From NCBI RefSeq assembly GCF_020640915.1, contig NZ_JADWDC010000002.1, positions 96,975 through 160,974 of the forward strand: a stretch of DNA of 64,000 nt, read 5' to 3'. Below the pieces are notes generated by a model. It was not told the origin of the DNA. It ran no database searches and saw nothing but the letters and a program-made list of their open reading frames with translations. Positions 1 to 8,408 of the stretch are shown in pieces (within the stretch, counting starts at the first letter, position 1; every line of letters begins with the position of its first letter). The DNA is from Waterburya agarophytonicola KI4 (GTDB lineage: Bacteria; Cyanobacteriota; Cyanobacteriia; Cyanobacteriales; Xenococcaceae). Position numbers and translations under genes: made by a program.

Positions 1-121
1 ATTGGCCCAACAACGAACTACCTACACCGAGATCGCCCATCAACAATCAAACACAGTTAAACAAAATTAGAGCGCGTCTTCAAATTAAGTAATCAGTAAT
101 AAGTCACGCGAGTTATTTATT

Positions 122-2236
122 TTGCTCCATATTTCATCACCTCTTTGGATTTCGGGGACATCTCGTACTGGTAAAACTTCACGTTTGGTAGCTGAATTTT
201 CCCATTGGGTCAGAAAACAGCTAGTTCAACCCAAAGCCAAAGCTTCTCCACAAAACTTGGCGAATGCTGTCTTAGTTTTTGCTGCCAACAATCAAAATCG
301 TCGCGAATTAAGAGATCGTTTGACTTCTGCCGTAGAAGGTACTTATCCTGTAGTTTGTAAAACCCCTGTGGGTTTTGTTAGCGACGAGGTGATGTTATTT
401 TTCCCTTTAATTTTTGAAAAGTTAAAACTAAAAGCCCAATTTCCCTTGAGATTGCGTCCCGAAACCGAACAAGAACTAGCCACTCAACTATGGCGAAATC
501 AGTCAGATTGGCAAACTCTCTGTGAATTTGATAACGAACCTCGTTTGGTGCGCCAGACCCTCGATTTGATGCAGCTAGCAGGTGCTAGTGGCATACCCAC
601 CGAAGACATCTCAATCATTCTGCAACAAGGTTTGGCAGGACTGGATCTAGGAGAAAAAAACCAGAGCTATCTCTGGCAAAGAATGGGAGAATTGCTTTTA
701 TTATGGCAAAAGTGGTGTTTAGATCGAGGCTTTTTAACCTACGGCTTAATTTACGAACTTTATTGGCGTTATTTACTCCCCAATACTCAATATCAATACC
801 ACTTAACCAGACGCTATCAAGCCATATTTGCTGACGATGTAGACGACTATCCCGCGATCGCTCGCGACTTATTTGAATTGATCTTAGATCGGGATGGGTT
901 TGCTGTTTTCACCTATAACCCCGATGGCAAAATCCGCTTAGGATTAAATGCCGACTCCGATTATCTCCTAGGTTTAGCGGTGCGCTGTCACCAAGAACAG
1001 TCCAATTTTACCACCGACAATTTAGCAACCGAGTTTGCCCAGACTGCCGTAGAATTAGTTACCGAAAATGCTTATTTAGTTGAAGCTCCTGATTCTATTC
1101 AATCTTTGCAAACAGTTTCTCGTGCCGAATTGTTGCGACAAACAGCAGAAATTATTATCGACCTAGTCTGCAATCAAGGAGTCAACCCTGCTGAAATTGC
1201 CATTATTGCCCCTGGTTTAGATGAAATTGCCCGTTATAGCCTAATTCAAATTTTGGCTGCTAAAAATATTCCCGTTACTCCCGTAAACGAACAAAGACCG
1301 ATCATTAGCTCTCCTTTAGTCAGGAGTTTATTAACTTTATTAGGATTAGTTTATGCCGATTTAGGTCGTCTGGTAGATCGAGATGCGATCGCCCAAATGC
1401 TCGTAATATTTAGTCAAAAATACCGGGGGGGTCAATTAATTGCAGATATAGATCCCGTAAGAGCGGGTTTAATTGCCGACTATTGCTATCATGTCGATCC
1501 AGAACATCCCTATCTATCTCCCGTCGAAACCTTTCCTCGTTGGGATCGTTTGGGTCATCAAGCAGTCGCAGCCTATCAAACTATTGTCAGTTGGATTGAA
1601 GCCAGTAAAATCAAACAGCAACAACAAAGTTTTTTTACCCCCACTATTCTTTTATCAGAAGCAATTAAATATTTTCTCAGTCGGGAAACCAATAGCAGTG
1701 ACAGACTAGCGGTATTGCGAGAATTAATGGAAACAGCCCAACACTTCTGGGAAGTAGATCGTCGAATACGTCAAAATGAGCCTAGTTTTCAAAGCCAAGC
1801 TGCTACTGTTGCTCAGTTTATTCAATTATTACGTCGCGGTACTATTACCGCTAACCCTCGCCCCCTACCCCAACTGATCCCCCAACAAAGTGCAGTCACC
1901 TTAGCAACTGTTTTTCAATATCGCTCTCTGCGTACATCCCACTCCCTACAATTTTGGTTGGATGCAAGTTCTCCTTTATGGTCTCAAGGTGGTGCTGCGA
2001 CTCTCTTTGCTGCGCCCTTGTTTCTCAAACAGTGGACGGGTAAAACTTGGATGCCAGAAGACGAATCTGAAATGGACAATCAACGCTTACAAAGAATTTT
2101 AAAAGACACTATGGCTCGGGCAGAAACCAAGATTTTTCTTTGCCACAGCGATTTAGGAGTGAATGGCACAGAACAAGCTGGTGTGTTATTGCCTTTAGTT
2201 CATGCCACCAGGCAATATGTAAATTCTAATTCTTGA
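122..2236 (+). CDS. AddB/UvrD-like P-loop protein (cyanobacterial 'recombinase family')
   Basis: A 704-residue protein with a P-loop near its N-terminus (GTSRTGKT, residues 12-19) and an acidic Walker B-like stretch (IFADDVDDYP, about residue 235). The segment around residues 355-420 (IAIIAPGLDEIARYSLIQIL, then an IPV and an SPLVR motif) resembles the second half of AddB/UvrD-type helicases, where a stored substrate is re-examined. I infer a DNA repair or recombination nucleoside triphosphatase. Classical helicase motifs Ia-III are not obvious, so it may be an inactivated AddB-like partner. The start is TTG, because the only in-frame stop upstream is at 86-88 and no ATG or GTG intervenes. The C-terminus overlaps a leftward candidate micro-ORF by 11 bases. 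Family assignment is from pattern memory; the biochemical role is uncertain. Confidence 0.72.
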   Translation: MLHISSPLWISGTSRTGKTSRLVAEFSHWVRKQLVQPKAKASPQNLANAVLVFAANNQNRRELRDRLTSAVEGTYPVVCKTPVGFVSDEVMLFFPLIFEKLKLKAQFPLRLRPETEQELATQLWRNQSDWQTLCEFDNEPRLVRQTLDLMQLAGASGIPTEDISIILQQGLAGLDLGEKNQSYLWQRMGELLLLWQKWCLDRGFLTYGLIYELYWRYLLPNTQYQYHLTRRYQAIFADDVDDYPAIARDLFELILDRDGFAVFTYNPDGKIRLGLNADSDYLLGLAVRCHQEQSNFTTDNLATEFAQTAVELVTENAYLVEAPDSIQSLQTVSRAELLRQTAEIIIDLVCNQGVNPAEIAIIAPGLDEIARYSLIQILAAKNIPVTPVNEQRPIISSPLVRSLLTLLGLVYADLGRLVDRDAIAQMLVIFSQKYRGGQLIADIDPVRAGLIADYCYHVDPEHPYLSPVETFPRWDRLGHQAVAAYQTIVSWIEASKIKQQQQSFFTPTILLSEAIKYFLSRETNSSDRLAVLRELMETAQHFWEVDRRIRQNEPSFQSQAATVAQFIQLLRRGTITANPRPLPQLIPQQSAVTLATVFQYRSLRTSHSLQFWLDASSPLWSQGGAATLFAAPLFLKQWTGKTWMPEDESEMDNQRLQRILKDTMARAETKIFLCHSDLGVNGTEQAGVLLPLVHATRQYVNSNS

Positions 2237-2315
2237 AAATACGCCACATCACGAACAAAGTTATTCCTAGATAACCAAATACCGCTAACCAGTCCAATTC
2301 ACTACCAGTAATCAT
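2226..2315 (-). CDS. candidate 29-residue single-span membrane peptide
   Basis: A short leftward frame with an ATG start. It encodes a polar N-terminus (MITGSELDW), one hydrophobic span (LAVFGYLGITLFVMW) and a basic end (RIFKN), which is the layout of small cyanobacterial photosynthetic or NDH subunits of 29-40 residues. It lies 17 bases downstream of the sensor-kinase stop on the same strand and overlaps the end of the rightward gene antisense by 11 bases. I compared it from memory with PetN, PetL, PetG, PsbM, PsbT and PsaM and it matches none. The ribosome-binding site is weak. It could be chance, but the ordered hydrophobicity and flanking charges argue for a real gene. Confidence 0.45.
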   Translation of the reverse strand: MITGSELDWLAVFGYLGITLFVMWRIFKN

Positions 2316-2332
2316 AAATAACAACTAAACAA

Positions 2333-4189
2333 CTAATCAATATTTGTTTCACGAGGAAGATAGATGGCAAAACTAGTGCGATCGCATTGACTCTGCAAAC
2401 AAATGTTTCCACCCAAAAGTTCGACTAGGTTTTTAACCAATGCTAACCCAATACCAGTCCCTCCAAACTTCCAAGGATCGTGATGGGGAATACGATAAAA
2501 TTTGTCAAAAACTCGCTCTTGTTCTACATGGGCAATTTCAACCCCAGTATTGATAATGTCGATTTTAATACCATCATTGCTCGATCGCGCCGACAAAATA
2601 ATCATTTCTCCTTCTGGAGTGTATTTACAAGCATTATTAATCAATTCTGCTACAATTCGCTTAACCACTGAAATATCAGATCTAAGTTCAGGTAAATTGG
2701 ACTCCAAATCCACAATCAAAGTTTGATTTTGGCTATCTATACGCTCTTGAAATGGTTCGAGAATTTGCGGTAGCCACACAGCAAGATCGATCCACTGCAT
2801 CTTGATTATTTCTTTTTTAGCATCGATGTAACAAAGAGTTAGTAGATCGTCCACTAATTGGTTTTGTCTTCGACAAGCAGAGCGAAAAATATCTAATACT
2901 CTAGTAAAAGTAGCGGATTTATTTGAGCCGATTTCTCTCTCTAACAGTATTTCTAGGGTTTCCGATGCTAGCTGGATACTGCTCATGGGAGTGCGCAATT
3001 CGTGAGAAATAGTTCGCAGAAAATCGTCTTTGAGTATATTCAACCGAGCTAATTCTTCAAGTTGCGTTTGCGATTGTTTATATAGTCTTGCTTGTCTAAT
3101 GGCGATCGCACATTGACTGGCGACTTGTTCTACTAAACTAATTTCTGATTGTTCAAAAAACTCTTCCTTCGGACGCAGCAACCAAAGATTACCTAACGTA
3201 CCGCGATCGTCAAAAATAGGACAGACTAATCTAGTCGCCTGTGTATCGATCGGACTGAGTTCGGGGACTTTTTCCACAAACTGTAGGGATTGTTTTTGCA
3301 ACAATTGATGATAGAGTTGGGGAAAATCTCTGACCTTTCTTTTGATTCCCTGACAGTTAGGTGGCTCGATCGCATATTCATATGCCACTGTTGCAATAAT
3401 ATCTAGGGAATTTGCATCTGATTGGCGATCGTTGTCATATAGTTCAATTTTGCAGCGTTCTATATTTAATACTTTGCCTATTTCTTGAGTAACAGTTTGG
3501 AGAATTTGAGGCTCGTTTAAGCTATCTCTTACTCTGTCTGTGATGTTACGAATTAAAGATTCAAACTTTACCGAAGTTTCTAGTTCGATCGTCCTGTGTC
3601 TGACTTTTTGTTCCAAATAATTATTGAAACTTTGAACCTGTTCATAAAGTTCTGCTTGTTGTACGGCAATGCCTACCTGAATTGCTAATTGTTTGAGTAA
3701 TTCAACTTCTTGGATCAACCACTGACGAGGGGATTGACAGTGATGAGAAATTAACAGTCCCCATAATTCTCCACTAGCGACAATGGGAACGACTAAATTG
3801 GCTTTGACATCGAATGATTTTAATACTTCTTCATAACAAGGAGCTAGATTGGCTGTTTGAACATTTTCTACTGCATTAATTCTTCCCCCTTTATATTGTT
3901 CGATATGTTGGGCGGAAAAACAGGGATCTTTGATCCTAAATCCAAAAACACTAGCAGCATAATTTTGGATCGATTCGGCAACAATTACGCCACTCAAGTC
4001 AGGTTCAAAACGATAAATAAACACCCGATCTGTTTGTAGAAACTGTCTCACTTCCATAACAGTGCGATCGAGAATTATTTCCAAATCTAAAGACTGACGA
4101 ATTCGTAAAGCGATCGCAGCCACAATATTTTCTTCTTCTTGATTAAAAGAAAAAACTTTTGAGTTTTTAACAGAGTTGGATTCAGGCAA
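2333..4189 (-). CDS. GAF-GAF sensor histidine kinase with DXCF-type GAF
   Basis: A 618-residue cytosolic kinase. GAF 1 (about residues 28-180) carries a DPCF motif (Cys90) and a second Cys118 (PCYEE) exactly 28 residues later. This is the spacing of the two chromophore cysteines in DXCF cyanobacteriochromes such as TePixJ, although the usual CH is CY here. GAF 2 spans about 210-370 and lacks such cysteines. HisKA contains the phospho-accepting His396 in SHELRTP. The ATPase domain has an N box (NNACKYTP) and a G2 box (GGTGIGLALV). There is no receiver domain or membrane segment. The start is TTG: the frame stops just upstream and no ATG is available; an AGGA sits about 10 bases before it. Signal and partner are unknown; bilin binding is an inference from the cysteines. 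Confidence 0.85.
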   Translation of the reverse strand: MPESNSVKNSKVFSFNQEEENIVAAIALRIRQSLDLEIILDRTVMEVRQFLQTDRVFIYRFEPDLSGVIVAESIQNYAASVFGFRIKDPCFSAQHIEQYKGGRINAVENVQTANLAPCYEEVLKSFDVKANLVVPIVASGELWGLLISHHCQSPRQWLIQEVELLKQLAIQVGIAVQQAELYEQVQSFNNYLEQKVRHRTIELETSVKFESLIRNITDRVRDSLNEPQILQTVTQEIGKVLNIERCKIELYDNDRQSDANSLDIIATVAYEYAIEPPNCQGIKRKVRDFPQLYHQLLQKQSLQFVEKVPELSPIDTQATRLVCPIFDDRGTLGNLWLLRPKEEFFEQSEISLVEQVASQCAIAIRQARLYKQSQTQLEELARLNILKDDFLRTISHELRTPMSSIQLASETLEILLEREIGSNKSATFTRVLDIFRSACRRQNQLVDDLLTLCYIDAKKEIIKMQWIDLAVWLPQILEPFQERIDSQNQTLIVDLESNLPELRSDISVVKRIVAELINNACKYTPEGEMIILSARSSNDGIKIDIINTGVEIAHVEQERVFDKFYRIPHHDPWKFGGTGIGLALVKNLVELLGGNICLQSQCDRTSFAIYLPRETNID

Positions 4190-4413
4190 AAATATTTTCC
4201 TGGTAAGTTTTGCTTTTTATCCTTAAATCTTAATATTTTTTAAAAGATAAGATCGCATTCTTAAGAAAATGTTAAAAAAATAGGCTTTTTTATTCGATTA
4301 AAATCTTAATTCATCATTAATCTGAGTATTTAAACTTATAAAACCTGATAGGGTTTGTAAACAAATGTAAACCAGATATTTTTAACTAACTATTAGTTCA
4401 ATCGAAAACGATC

Positions 4414-4968
4414 GTGAATGCAGAAGAACTTTTGAGACAATATCGAGCAGGAAAAAGAAATTTCTCTCAAGTCGATCTCGCTCAAGAAATTCTAAAACAG
4501 ACTAACTTATCTAAAATCGATCTCAGCCAAGCAAATTTAACTGAAGTCAATCTAAGTCAAGCAAATTTATCAGAAGCAAATTTCTATCAGGCTAATCTAA
4601 ATCTGAGTAATTTAAGTCAAGCCAAACTAACTCAAGCAAATTTGAGATTGACTTCTATGGAGTCAACATTATTATATAAAGCTGACTTAAGGAAAGCCCA
4701 ATTAGAAAAAGCCAATTTGAGTCGTGCTATTTTACAGAGAACATTTTTGCGGGAGGCAAATCTAGAAGGGTCTATTTTATTTAAAGCCAACCTACAACAA
4801 GCAAATTTAATTGATGCCAATCTACAACAAGCAAATTTAACTGATGCCAATCTCAAAAATGCCTTTCTACAAGGAGCAAATCTATTTCAAGCTTGTCTGG
4901 ATCATGTCGATCTCAGTCAAACAATTCTGACAGGGGCAATTATGCCTGATGGGACAGTTATTCGATGA
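4414..4968 (+). CDS. pentapeptide-repeat protein
   Basis: A 184-residue protein. After a short helical head (EELLRQYRAGKRNF) it is almost entirely A(N/D)Lxx pentapeptides (QANLT, QANLS, EANFY, QANLN and so on), predicted to fold as a right-handed quadrilateral beta helix of about seven coils. It ends with the common capping sequence GAIMPDGT. It has no signal peptide, membrane segment or fused domain. The start is GTG; no in-frame ATG fits. It is divergent from the GAF kinase across a 224-base AT-rich region that probably holds both promoters. Such proteins are numerous in cyanobacteria and most have no known role. Confidence 0.85.
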   Translation: MNAEELLRQYRAGKRNFSQVDLAQEILKQTNLSKIDLSQANLTEVNLSQANLSEANFYQANLNLSNLSQAKLTQANLRLTSMESTLLYKADLRKAQLEKANLSRAILQRTFLREANLEGSILFKANLQQANLIDANLQQANLTDANLKNAFLQGANLFQACLDHVDLSQTILTGAIMPDGTVIR

Positions 4969-4983
4969 TTATGAATTAGTAAT

Positions 4984-6303
4984 TTAACAGTGAATTAATA
5001 CTTGATAAAGGCGGTTACTGTCAGCCACGGTAATAGTGAAGCCAAGGTCTCCGTATTCTAGCTTTTCTCCCTGTTGGGGTATCTTTTGCCATTGCTCTAA
5101 TAAAAAACCTCCTAGAGTGTTGTAATCATCAGCTACGGGTAAACTTAACTCTAGTTGTTCGTTCACTTCTTCTAAGTTCATCTGAGCTGAGACGAGAAAA
5201 GTACGATCGTCTAATTTTTGGATGGCTTCAATGCCAGAGTCGGGATCGTTTCCTGCATCGCCGACAATCTCTGCTACTAGGTCGTGGAGCGTGATTAAGC
5301 CTGAAGTACCGCCAAATTCATCGATTACTATCACCATTTTTTGATGAGACTGTTGCATTGAAGGTAAAAGTTCGTTGAGGGATGTAGACTCAGGAATAAA
5401 ATTTACCTGTTCGACCCAAGGCTCGATAATAGAATCGCGGTTTAATTCTCCTGTTGCCAAAGGTTTGGATAGTTTTTTGTAGTGAATAATTCCGCGAATG
5501 TCGTCTAAAGAATCCCCAATAACAGGATATCCAGAATAGCCAGATTCGCAGATAGTTTCGAGTAATTCGCCAAAAGTAGTAGTTAGAGAGAGAAATTTAA
5601 TATCAGTCCGAGGAATCATTGCTTGTTCGGCTGTATCGTCGCGAAATTCAAAAACATTCTTTAAAAGTTGTCTTTCTTCTGCTTCTAAGCCAATGGATTC
5701 TTTTTCTGTGGCAATAATCAGTTGCAATTCTTCGGAAGTGAGTTGTTCGTACCACCCTTGACTGTTATATTCCATTCCTACTAGTTTTAAAAGCAAGCGA
5801 GTAGACAAATTTAGAATAGCCACAAATGGTCGAAAAATGCGAGCAATAGCTAAGCTAGGGGGTCCAAAAAATCGTGCGATTTTTTCGGGATACATTAACG
5901 CTACAGATTTAGGAAAGAGTTCCCCTAGAACTATCTGTAAATATGCCAAAATAATAAAAGCAAGGGGTAAGGTAAAAGAATGAGCGATCGCTTGAGATAA
6001 ATAATCTGGTAGAGATAGCTGTTTCGTTAGGGCAATAATCGCCGTTGCCATTGTTCTTTCTCCCACCCATCCTAAAGCTAGACTAGATAGAGTAATACCT
6101 AGTTGAGTGGTAGATAACAGGCGATCGATACTCCTTTGAAGAGACTGGACAGTTTGAGCCTGGAGATCTCCATCTTTGACCAGTTGACTGATGCGAGAGC
6201 GACGTACAGAAACAATTGAAAATTCTGCGGTCACAAAAAAAGCATTAATCGCAATTAGTAAGAAAACACCAATGAAAGTCAACAATAAATTTTGTTCTGC
6301 CAT
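4984..6303 (-). CDS. CNNM/CorC-type (hemolysin-like) membrane protein
   Basis: A 439-residue protein with the standard three-part layout: a DUF21/CNNM transmembrane domain (residues 1-195, four hydrophobic segments, beginning FIGVFLLIAINAFFVTAEFS), a CBS pair (about 215-340, with VVIVIDEFGGTSGLITLHDL) and a C-terminal CorC/HlyC domain (about 350-437). Family members are linked to magnesium or other cation export. The name hemolysin is historical. It lies 16 bases from the stop of the convergent pentapeptide gene and is followed upstream by a small membrane protein on the same strand (57 bases). Length and domains are typical, so I expect it to be functional. Confidence 0.9.
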   Translation of the reverse strand: MAEQNLLLTFIGVFLLIAINAFFVTAEFSIVSVRRSRISQLVKDGDLQAQTVQSLQRSIDRLLSTTQLGITLSSLALGWVGERTMATAIIALTKQLSLPDYLSQAIAHSFTLPLAFIILAYLQIVLGELFPKSVALMYPEKIARFFGPPSLAIARIFRPFVAILNLSTRLLLKLVGMEYNSQGWYEQLTSEELQLIIATEKESIGLEAEERQLLKNVFEFRDDTAEQAMIPRTDIKFLSLTTTFGELLETICESGYSGYPVIGDSLDDIRGIIHYKKLSKPLATGELNRDSIIEPWVEQVNFIPESTSLNELLPSMQQSHQKMVIVIDEFGGTSGLITLHDLVAEIVGDAGNDPDSGIEAIQKLDDRTFLVSAQMNLEEVNEQLELSLPVADDYNTLGGFLLEQWQKIPQQGEKLEYGDLGFTITVADSNRLYQVLIHC

Positions 6304-6359
6304 TGGTTAACTAACTATGAGTAAAAATATTGAATATCATTGCGTGAAAAGCCGATCTA

Positions 6360-6614
6360 TCATTTATTCTCGGCATGAACTTGGTTATATACTTTGATTA
6401 AAATATCCTTTTCTTTAATAATTTTTAAACCTTTATGTTCTCCCCCCAAAGGTTTTTGATTTTTGTTAAAATCTTCAGAGCTAACATCGGGTTGAGTAAC
6501 TACTTTAAGAGCTTCTCTACCCATGAAATAGCCGACATAAGAGCTAGCAATGCCTCCTGAGAGCATCATGAGAAATAAAAAAACAGTTAGCCACAAATTA
6601 ACTCTTATTTTCAT
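6360..6614 (-). CDS. small single-span membrane protein, unknown function
   Basis: An 84-residue protein: short basic N-terminus (MKIRVNLW), one hydrophobic segment (residues 8-32) and a hydrophilic tail containing YVGYFMGREALKVVTQPDVS. The first part could be an uncleaved signal anchor. The GY..GREALK..TQPD pattern looks like a small protein I have seen across cyanobacteria without an assigned function. It is the first gene of a possible leftward pair with the CNNM-like gene 57 bases downstream. ATG start; no competing start. Confidence 0.7.
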   Translation of the reverse strand: MKIRVNLWLTVFLFLMMLSGGIASSYVGYFMGREALKVVTQPDVSSEDFNKNQKPLGGEHKGLKIIKEKDILIKVYNQVHAENK

Positions 6615-6707
6615 GTAATCTTGATTGTGTATTATTTTTTAAGATTATTTTTGCCAAAGATACGAGATTTACTAATATAATGGTCTACTAGAGCAAAAAA
6701 CCAATAA

Positions 6708-6780
6708 CCAGGGTTGGCCGAGCGGTTTAGGCAACAAACTCATAATTTGTGCAAGGCAGGTTCAACTCCTGCACCCTGGA
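6708..6780 (+). tRNA. tRNA with CAT anticodon (Met elongator or lysidine-type Ile2)
   Basis: A complete 73-base cloverleaf. A 7-bp acceptor stem (CCAGGGT with ACCCTGG) has discriminator A6780. The D arm begins GCCG. The anticodon stem ACAAA/TTTGT encloses loop CTCATAA with anticodon CAT at 6741-6743. The variable loop is GCAAG and the T arm is GCAGG/CCTGC with TTCAACT. CCA is not encoded. C1-G72 in the acceptor is paired, so it is not an initiator of the usual bacterial type with a 1-72 mismatch. The sequence alone does not settle Met against the tRNA-Ile whose C34 is changed to lysidine by TilS. Confidence 0.93.
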
Positions 6781-6919
6781 CTCGATCTGATTCGCTCCGC
6801 CATTCTATAAACTATATATAGGATAAATTATAAACTTGCTAACCCTCTCGTCAAGTATTTTTGAAATGGGCATCTGATAAAACAGATTGACAATTTGAGA
6901 ATTAGATATCGCGAACAAA

Positions 6920-7186
6920 ATGGAAGCTGTAATTTTTGTTGGATTGCAGGCTTCGGGAAAATCTTCTTTTTATCGAGAAAAGTTTGCCAACAGCCATATT
7001 CGGCTCAATTTAGATATGCTCAAGACTCGTCATCGAGAGAAGTTGTTATTCGATGCTTGTTTGCAGGCAAAGCAATCAATGGTTGTTGATAATACCAATC
7101 CCACAAAAAGCGATCGCGCTAAATATATTCTACCTGCCAAACAACATAAGTTTAAAATTACGGGTTACTATACTATATTTATTTAA
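6920..7186 (+). pseudogene. C-terminally truncated AAA/polynucleotide-kinase-like P-loop protein
   Basis: The 88-residue frame starts like a family of about 150-residue P-loop kinases: MEAVIFVGLQASGKSSFY (Walker A GLQASGKSS), then a basic LNLDMLKTRHREK stretch and the VVDNTNPT motif. It stops at GYYTIFI, where the family normally continues with a lid and C-terminal helices. I see no continuation in any frame of the following 150 bases; a hairpin with a T run (7194-7236) follows at once. This fits a decayed or deleted gene beside a tRNA, a common recombination site. A short functional form cannot be excluded, because the retained part is undamaged. Confidence 0.6.
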
Positions 7187-7193
7187 CTAAAAA

Positions 7194-7236
7194 GTCAGGA
7201 GTAGACAAATTTGTTTTCCCCTGACAATTTTTTTAT
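7194..7236 (+). terminator. hairpin with T run after the truncated kinase
   Basis: GTCAGG at 7194-7199 pairs with CCTGAC at 7220-7225, followed by AATTTTTTT. The loop is long (about 20 bases). It would end rightward transcription before the convergent psbN. Confidence 0.55.
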
Positions 7237-7336
7237 AACGTTTTAAATTTTGCTTGGCTATCAATAATACAACAAGGCTTTAGACCAATATTAGTCTCAA
7301 GCAATTAATTGCACTTTGAGCGAAACTTACGTTGTT

Positions 7337-7468
7337 TTAATCTTCGTGATCTTCAAAAGGATCTCCTAAATCAGCAGATGGAGGACCAAATGCTGTGTAG
7401 ATAGAATATCCAGTGATAGCGACTACTACAGCCCCTATACTAACGCTAAGAACTATTGCGGGTTCCAT
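7337..7468 (-). CDS. psbN: photosystem II biogenesis protein PsbN
   Basis: A 43-residue reading frame on the minus strand. It has a single hydrophobic span (IVLSVSIGAVVVAITGYSIY), the signature TAFGPPSADLGDPFE and an acidic end (DHED), which is the PsbN pattern. PsbN is a thylakoid membrane factor needed for early assembly and repair of photosystem II rather than a core subunit. It is divergently transcribed from psbH across 83 bases, the arrangement usual in cyanobacteria; in plastids psbN lies opposite psbT-psbH. Length and ends are normal. Confidence 0.95.
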   Translation of the reverse strand: MEPAIVLSVSIGAVVVAITGYSIYTAFGPPSADLGDPFEDHED

Positions 7469-7499
7469 AAGTTGATCTAAATTATGATTACTCTTCCTC

Positions 7500-7505
7500 T
7501 ATAAT
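7500..7505 (+). promoter_or_regulatory. -10 box for psbH
   Basis: A perfect TATAAT lies 47 bases before the psbH ATG in the psbN-psbH divergent region. No well-spaced TTGACA-like -35 is seen (TTGATC lies 22 bases upstream, too far), which is common at cyanobacterial photosynthesis promoters. Confidence 0.45.
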
Positions 7506-7551
7506 ATTACAGAAGATTACGAAAAACCCGATATAACATCATTATTGGACT

Positions 7552-7755
7552 ATGTCACAAGAAACTCGTTTGGGAAATATTCTCAAACCTTTAAACTCTG
7601 AATACGGTAAAGTAGCACCTGGTTGGGGAACAACTGTGTTAATGGGAGTCTTTATGGCTCTATTCCTGGTTTTCCTCTTGATTATTTTGCAACTTTATAA
7701 TTCTTCCTTAATATTAGAAGGAGTTGATGTTGACTGGAGAACATTAAGTCGATAG
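7552..7755 (+). CDS. psbH: photosystem II phosphoprotein PsbH
   Basis: A 67-residue subunit of the photosystem II core. The N-terminal stromal part ([20 protein letters not shown]) is followed by one membrane span (residues about 29-50) and the conserved lumenal end [16 protein letters not shown]. The longer phosphorylated N-terminus of plants is absent, as usual for cyanobacteria. PsbH supports CP47 assembly and QA-to-QB electron transfer. The divergent neighbour is psbN. The following tatA is separated by a strong stem-loop (7793-7831). Confidence 0.97.
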   Translation: MSQETRLGNILKPLNSEYGKVAPGWGTTVLMGVFMALFLVFLLIILQLYNSSLILEGVDVDWRTLSR

Positions 7756-7792
7756 ACAAGTGTGATTTAAGATATATCTAAATAGCTAATAA

Positions 7793-7831
7793 ATTGGTTC
7801 GACCCTATGGTTTATTGGGGATCGAACCAAT
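7793..7831 (+). promoter_or_regulatory. intercistronic stem-loop between psbH and tatA
   Basis: ATTGGTTCGA (7793-7802) pairs perfectly with TCGAACCAAT (7822-7831), and CCC/GGG can extend the stem. No T run follows, so it is more likely an mRNA 3'-end stabiliser or processing site for psbH than a simple terminator. It lies 39 bases before the tatA ATG. Confidence 0.55.
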
Positions 7832-7869
7832 ATTCATATAACTTATTAAAATTACGGGAATACAGCATC

Positions 7870-8154
7870 ATGAACATTTTTGGCATTGGTTTACCAGAAA
7901 TGGCTCTAATTACTATTGTTGCTCTTTTAGTATTTGGTCCTAAAAAGCTACCTGAAATTGGTCGTAGTGTCGCCAAAACCCTGCGCAGTTTTCAAGATGC
8001 TTCTAAAGAATTTGAAAATGAATTTAAAAAAGAAGCGCAAAAAATTGAAGAATCCGTCACCATGAATGCGAAGTTAGAAGCAGCAGGAGACTCAAAAACT
8101 TCAGAGCAAACGGATATTTCTGCTACGACAGAATCATCAAAGGTAGTTGATTGA
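7870..8154 (+). CDS. tatA: twin-arginine translocase subunit TatA/E
   Basis: A 94-residue protein with the TatA layout: short N-terminus, one membrane helix (PEMALITIVALLVFGPKKLP, with the conserved FGPKKLPE hinge), an amphipathic helix (GRSVAKTLRSFQDASKEFE) and an acidic, disordered tail. TatA forms the pore that passes folded proteins across thylakoid and plasma membranes. I place the start at the ATG before NIFGIGLPE; a longer in-frame ATG at 7807 lies inside the upstream stem-loop and would add 21 unconserved residues. Confidence 0.93.
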   Translation: MNIFGIGLPEMALITIVALLVFGPKKLPEIGRSVAKTLRSFQDASKEFENEFKKEAQKIEESVTMNAKLEAAGDSKTSEQTDISATTESSKVVD

Positions 8155-8158
8155 CGCT

Positions 8159-8186
8159 CCAACGGGTAAAACCGCGTTGGCTTTCT
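8159..8186 (+). terminator. weak terminator-like hairpin after tatA
   Basis: CCAACG (8159-8164) pairs with CGTTGG (8175-8180), followed by CTTTCT. The T run is short, so this is tentative. Confidence 0.4.
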
Positions 8187-8408
8187 CGACTCCCGTACTA
8201 TCTGTCAACTTAGTTACAGATTATTTTCCTATTAGTTGTGGTTTAATAATCGTTAATGTAGCAATTTTCGCCTATATCGAGTGGATATTGATTGACAATT
8301 AACAATTAATCGGCAATAAATTGCTTGTTATTAAAATTATGTCGCCCTAGTTGCTATTTCTTTTGGTTAAGAAAAAAGCTCTAATATAATTGTCAATTTT
8401 CAAGTACT

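Noticed and set aside
1..92. Two frames open at the left edge (one ends at 70, one at 92) that could be the end of an upstream gene
   Set aside because: Both are short, lack recognisable sequence and compete with each other; the left boundary hides the rest.
6920..7236. Intact mobile element or attL/attR at the tRNA
   Set aside because: No integrase and no duplicate of the tRNA 3' end was seen in the following sequence.
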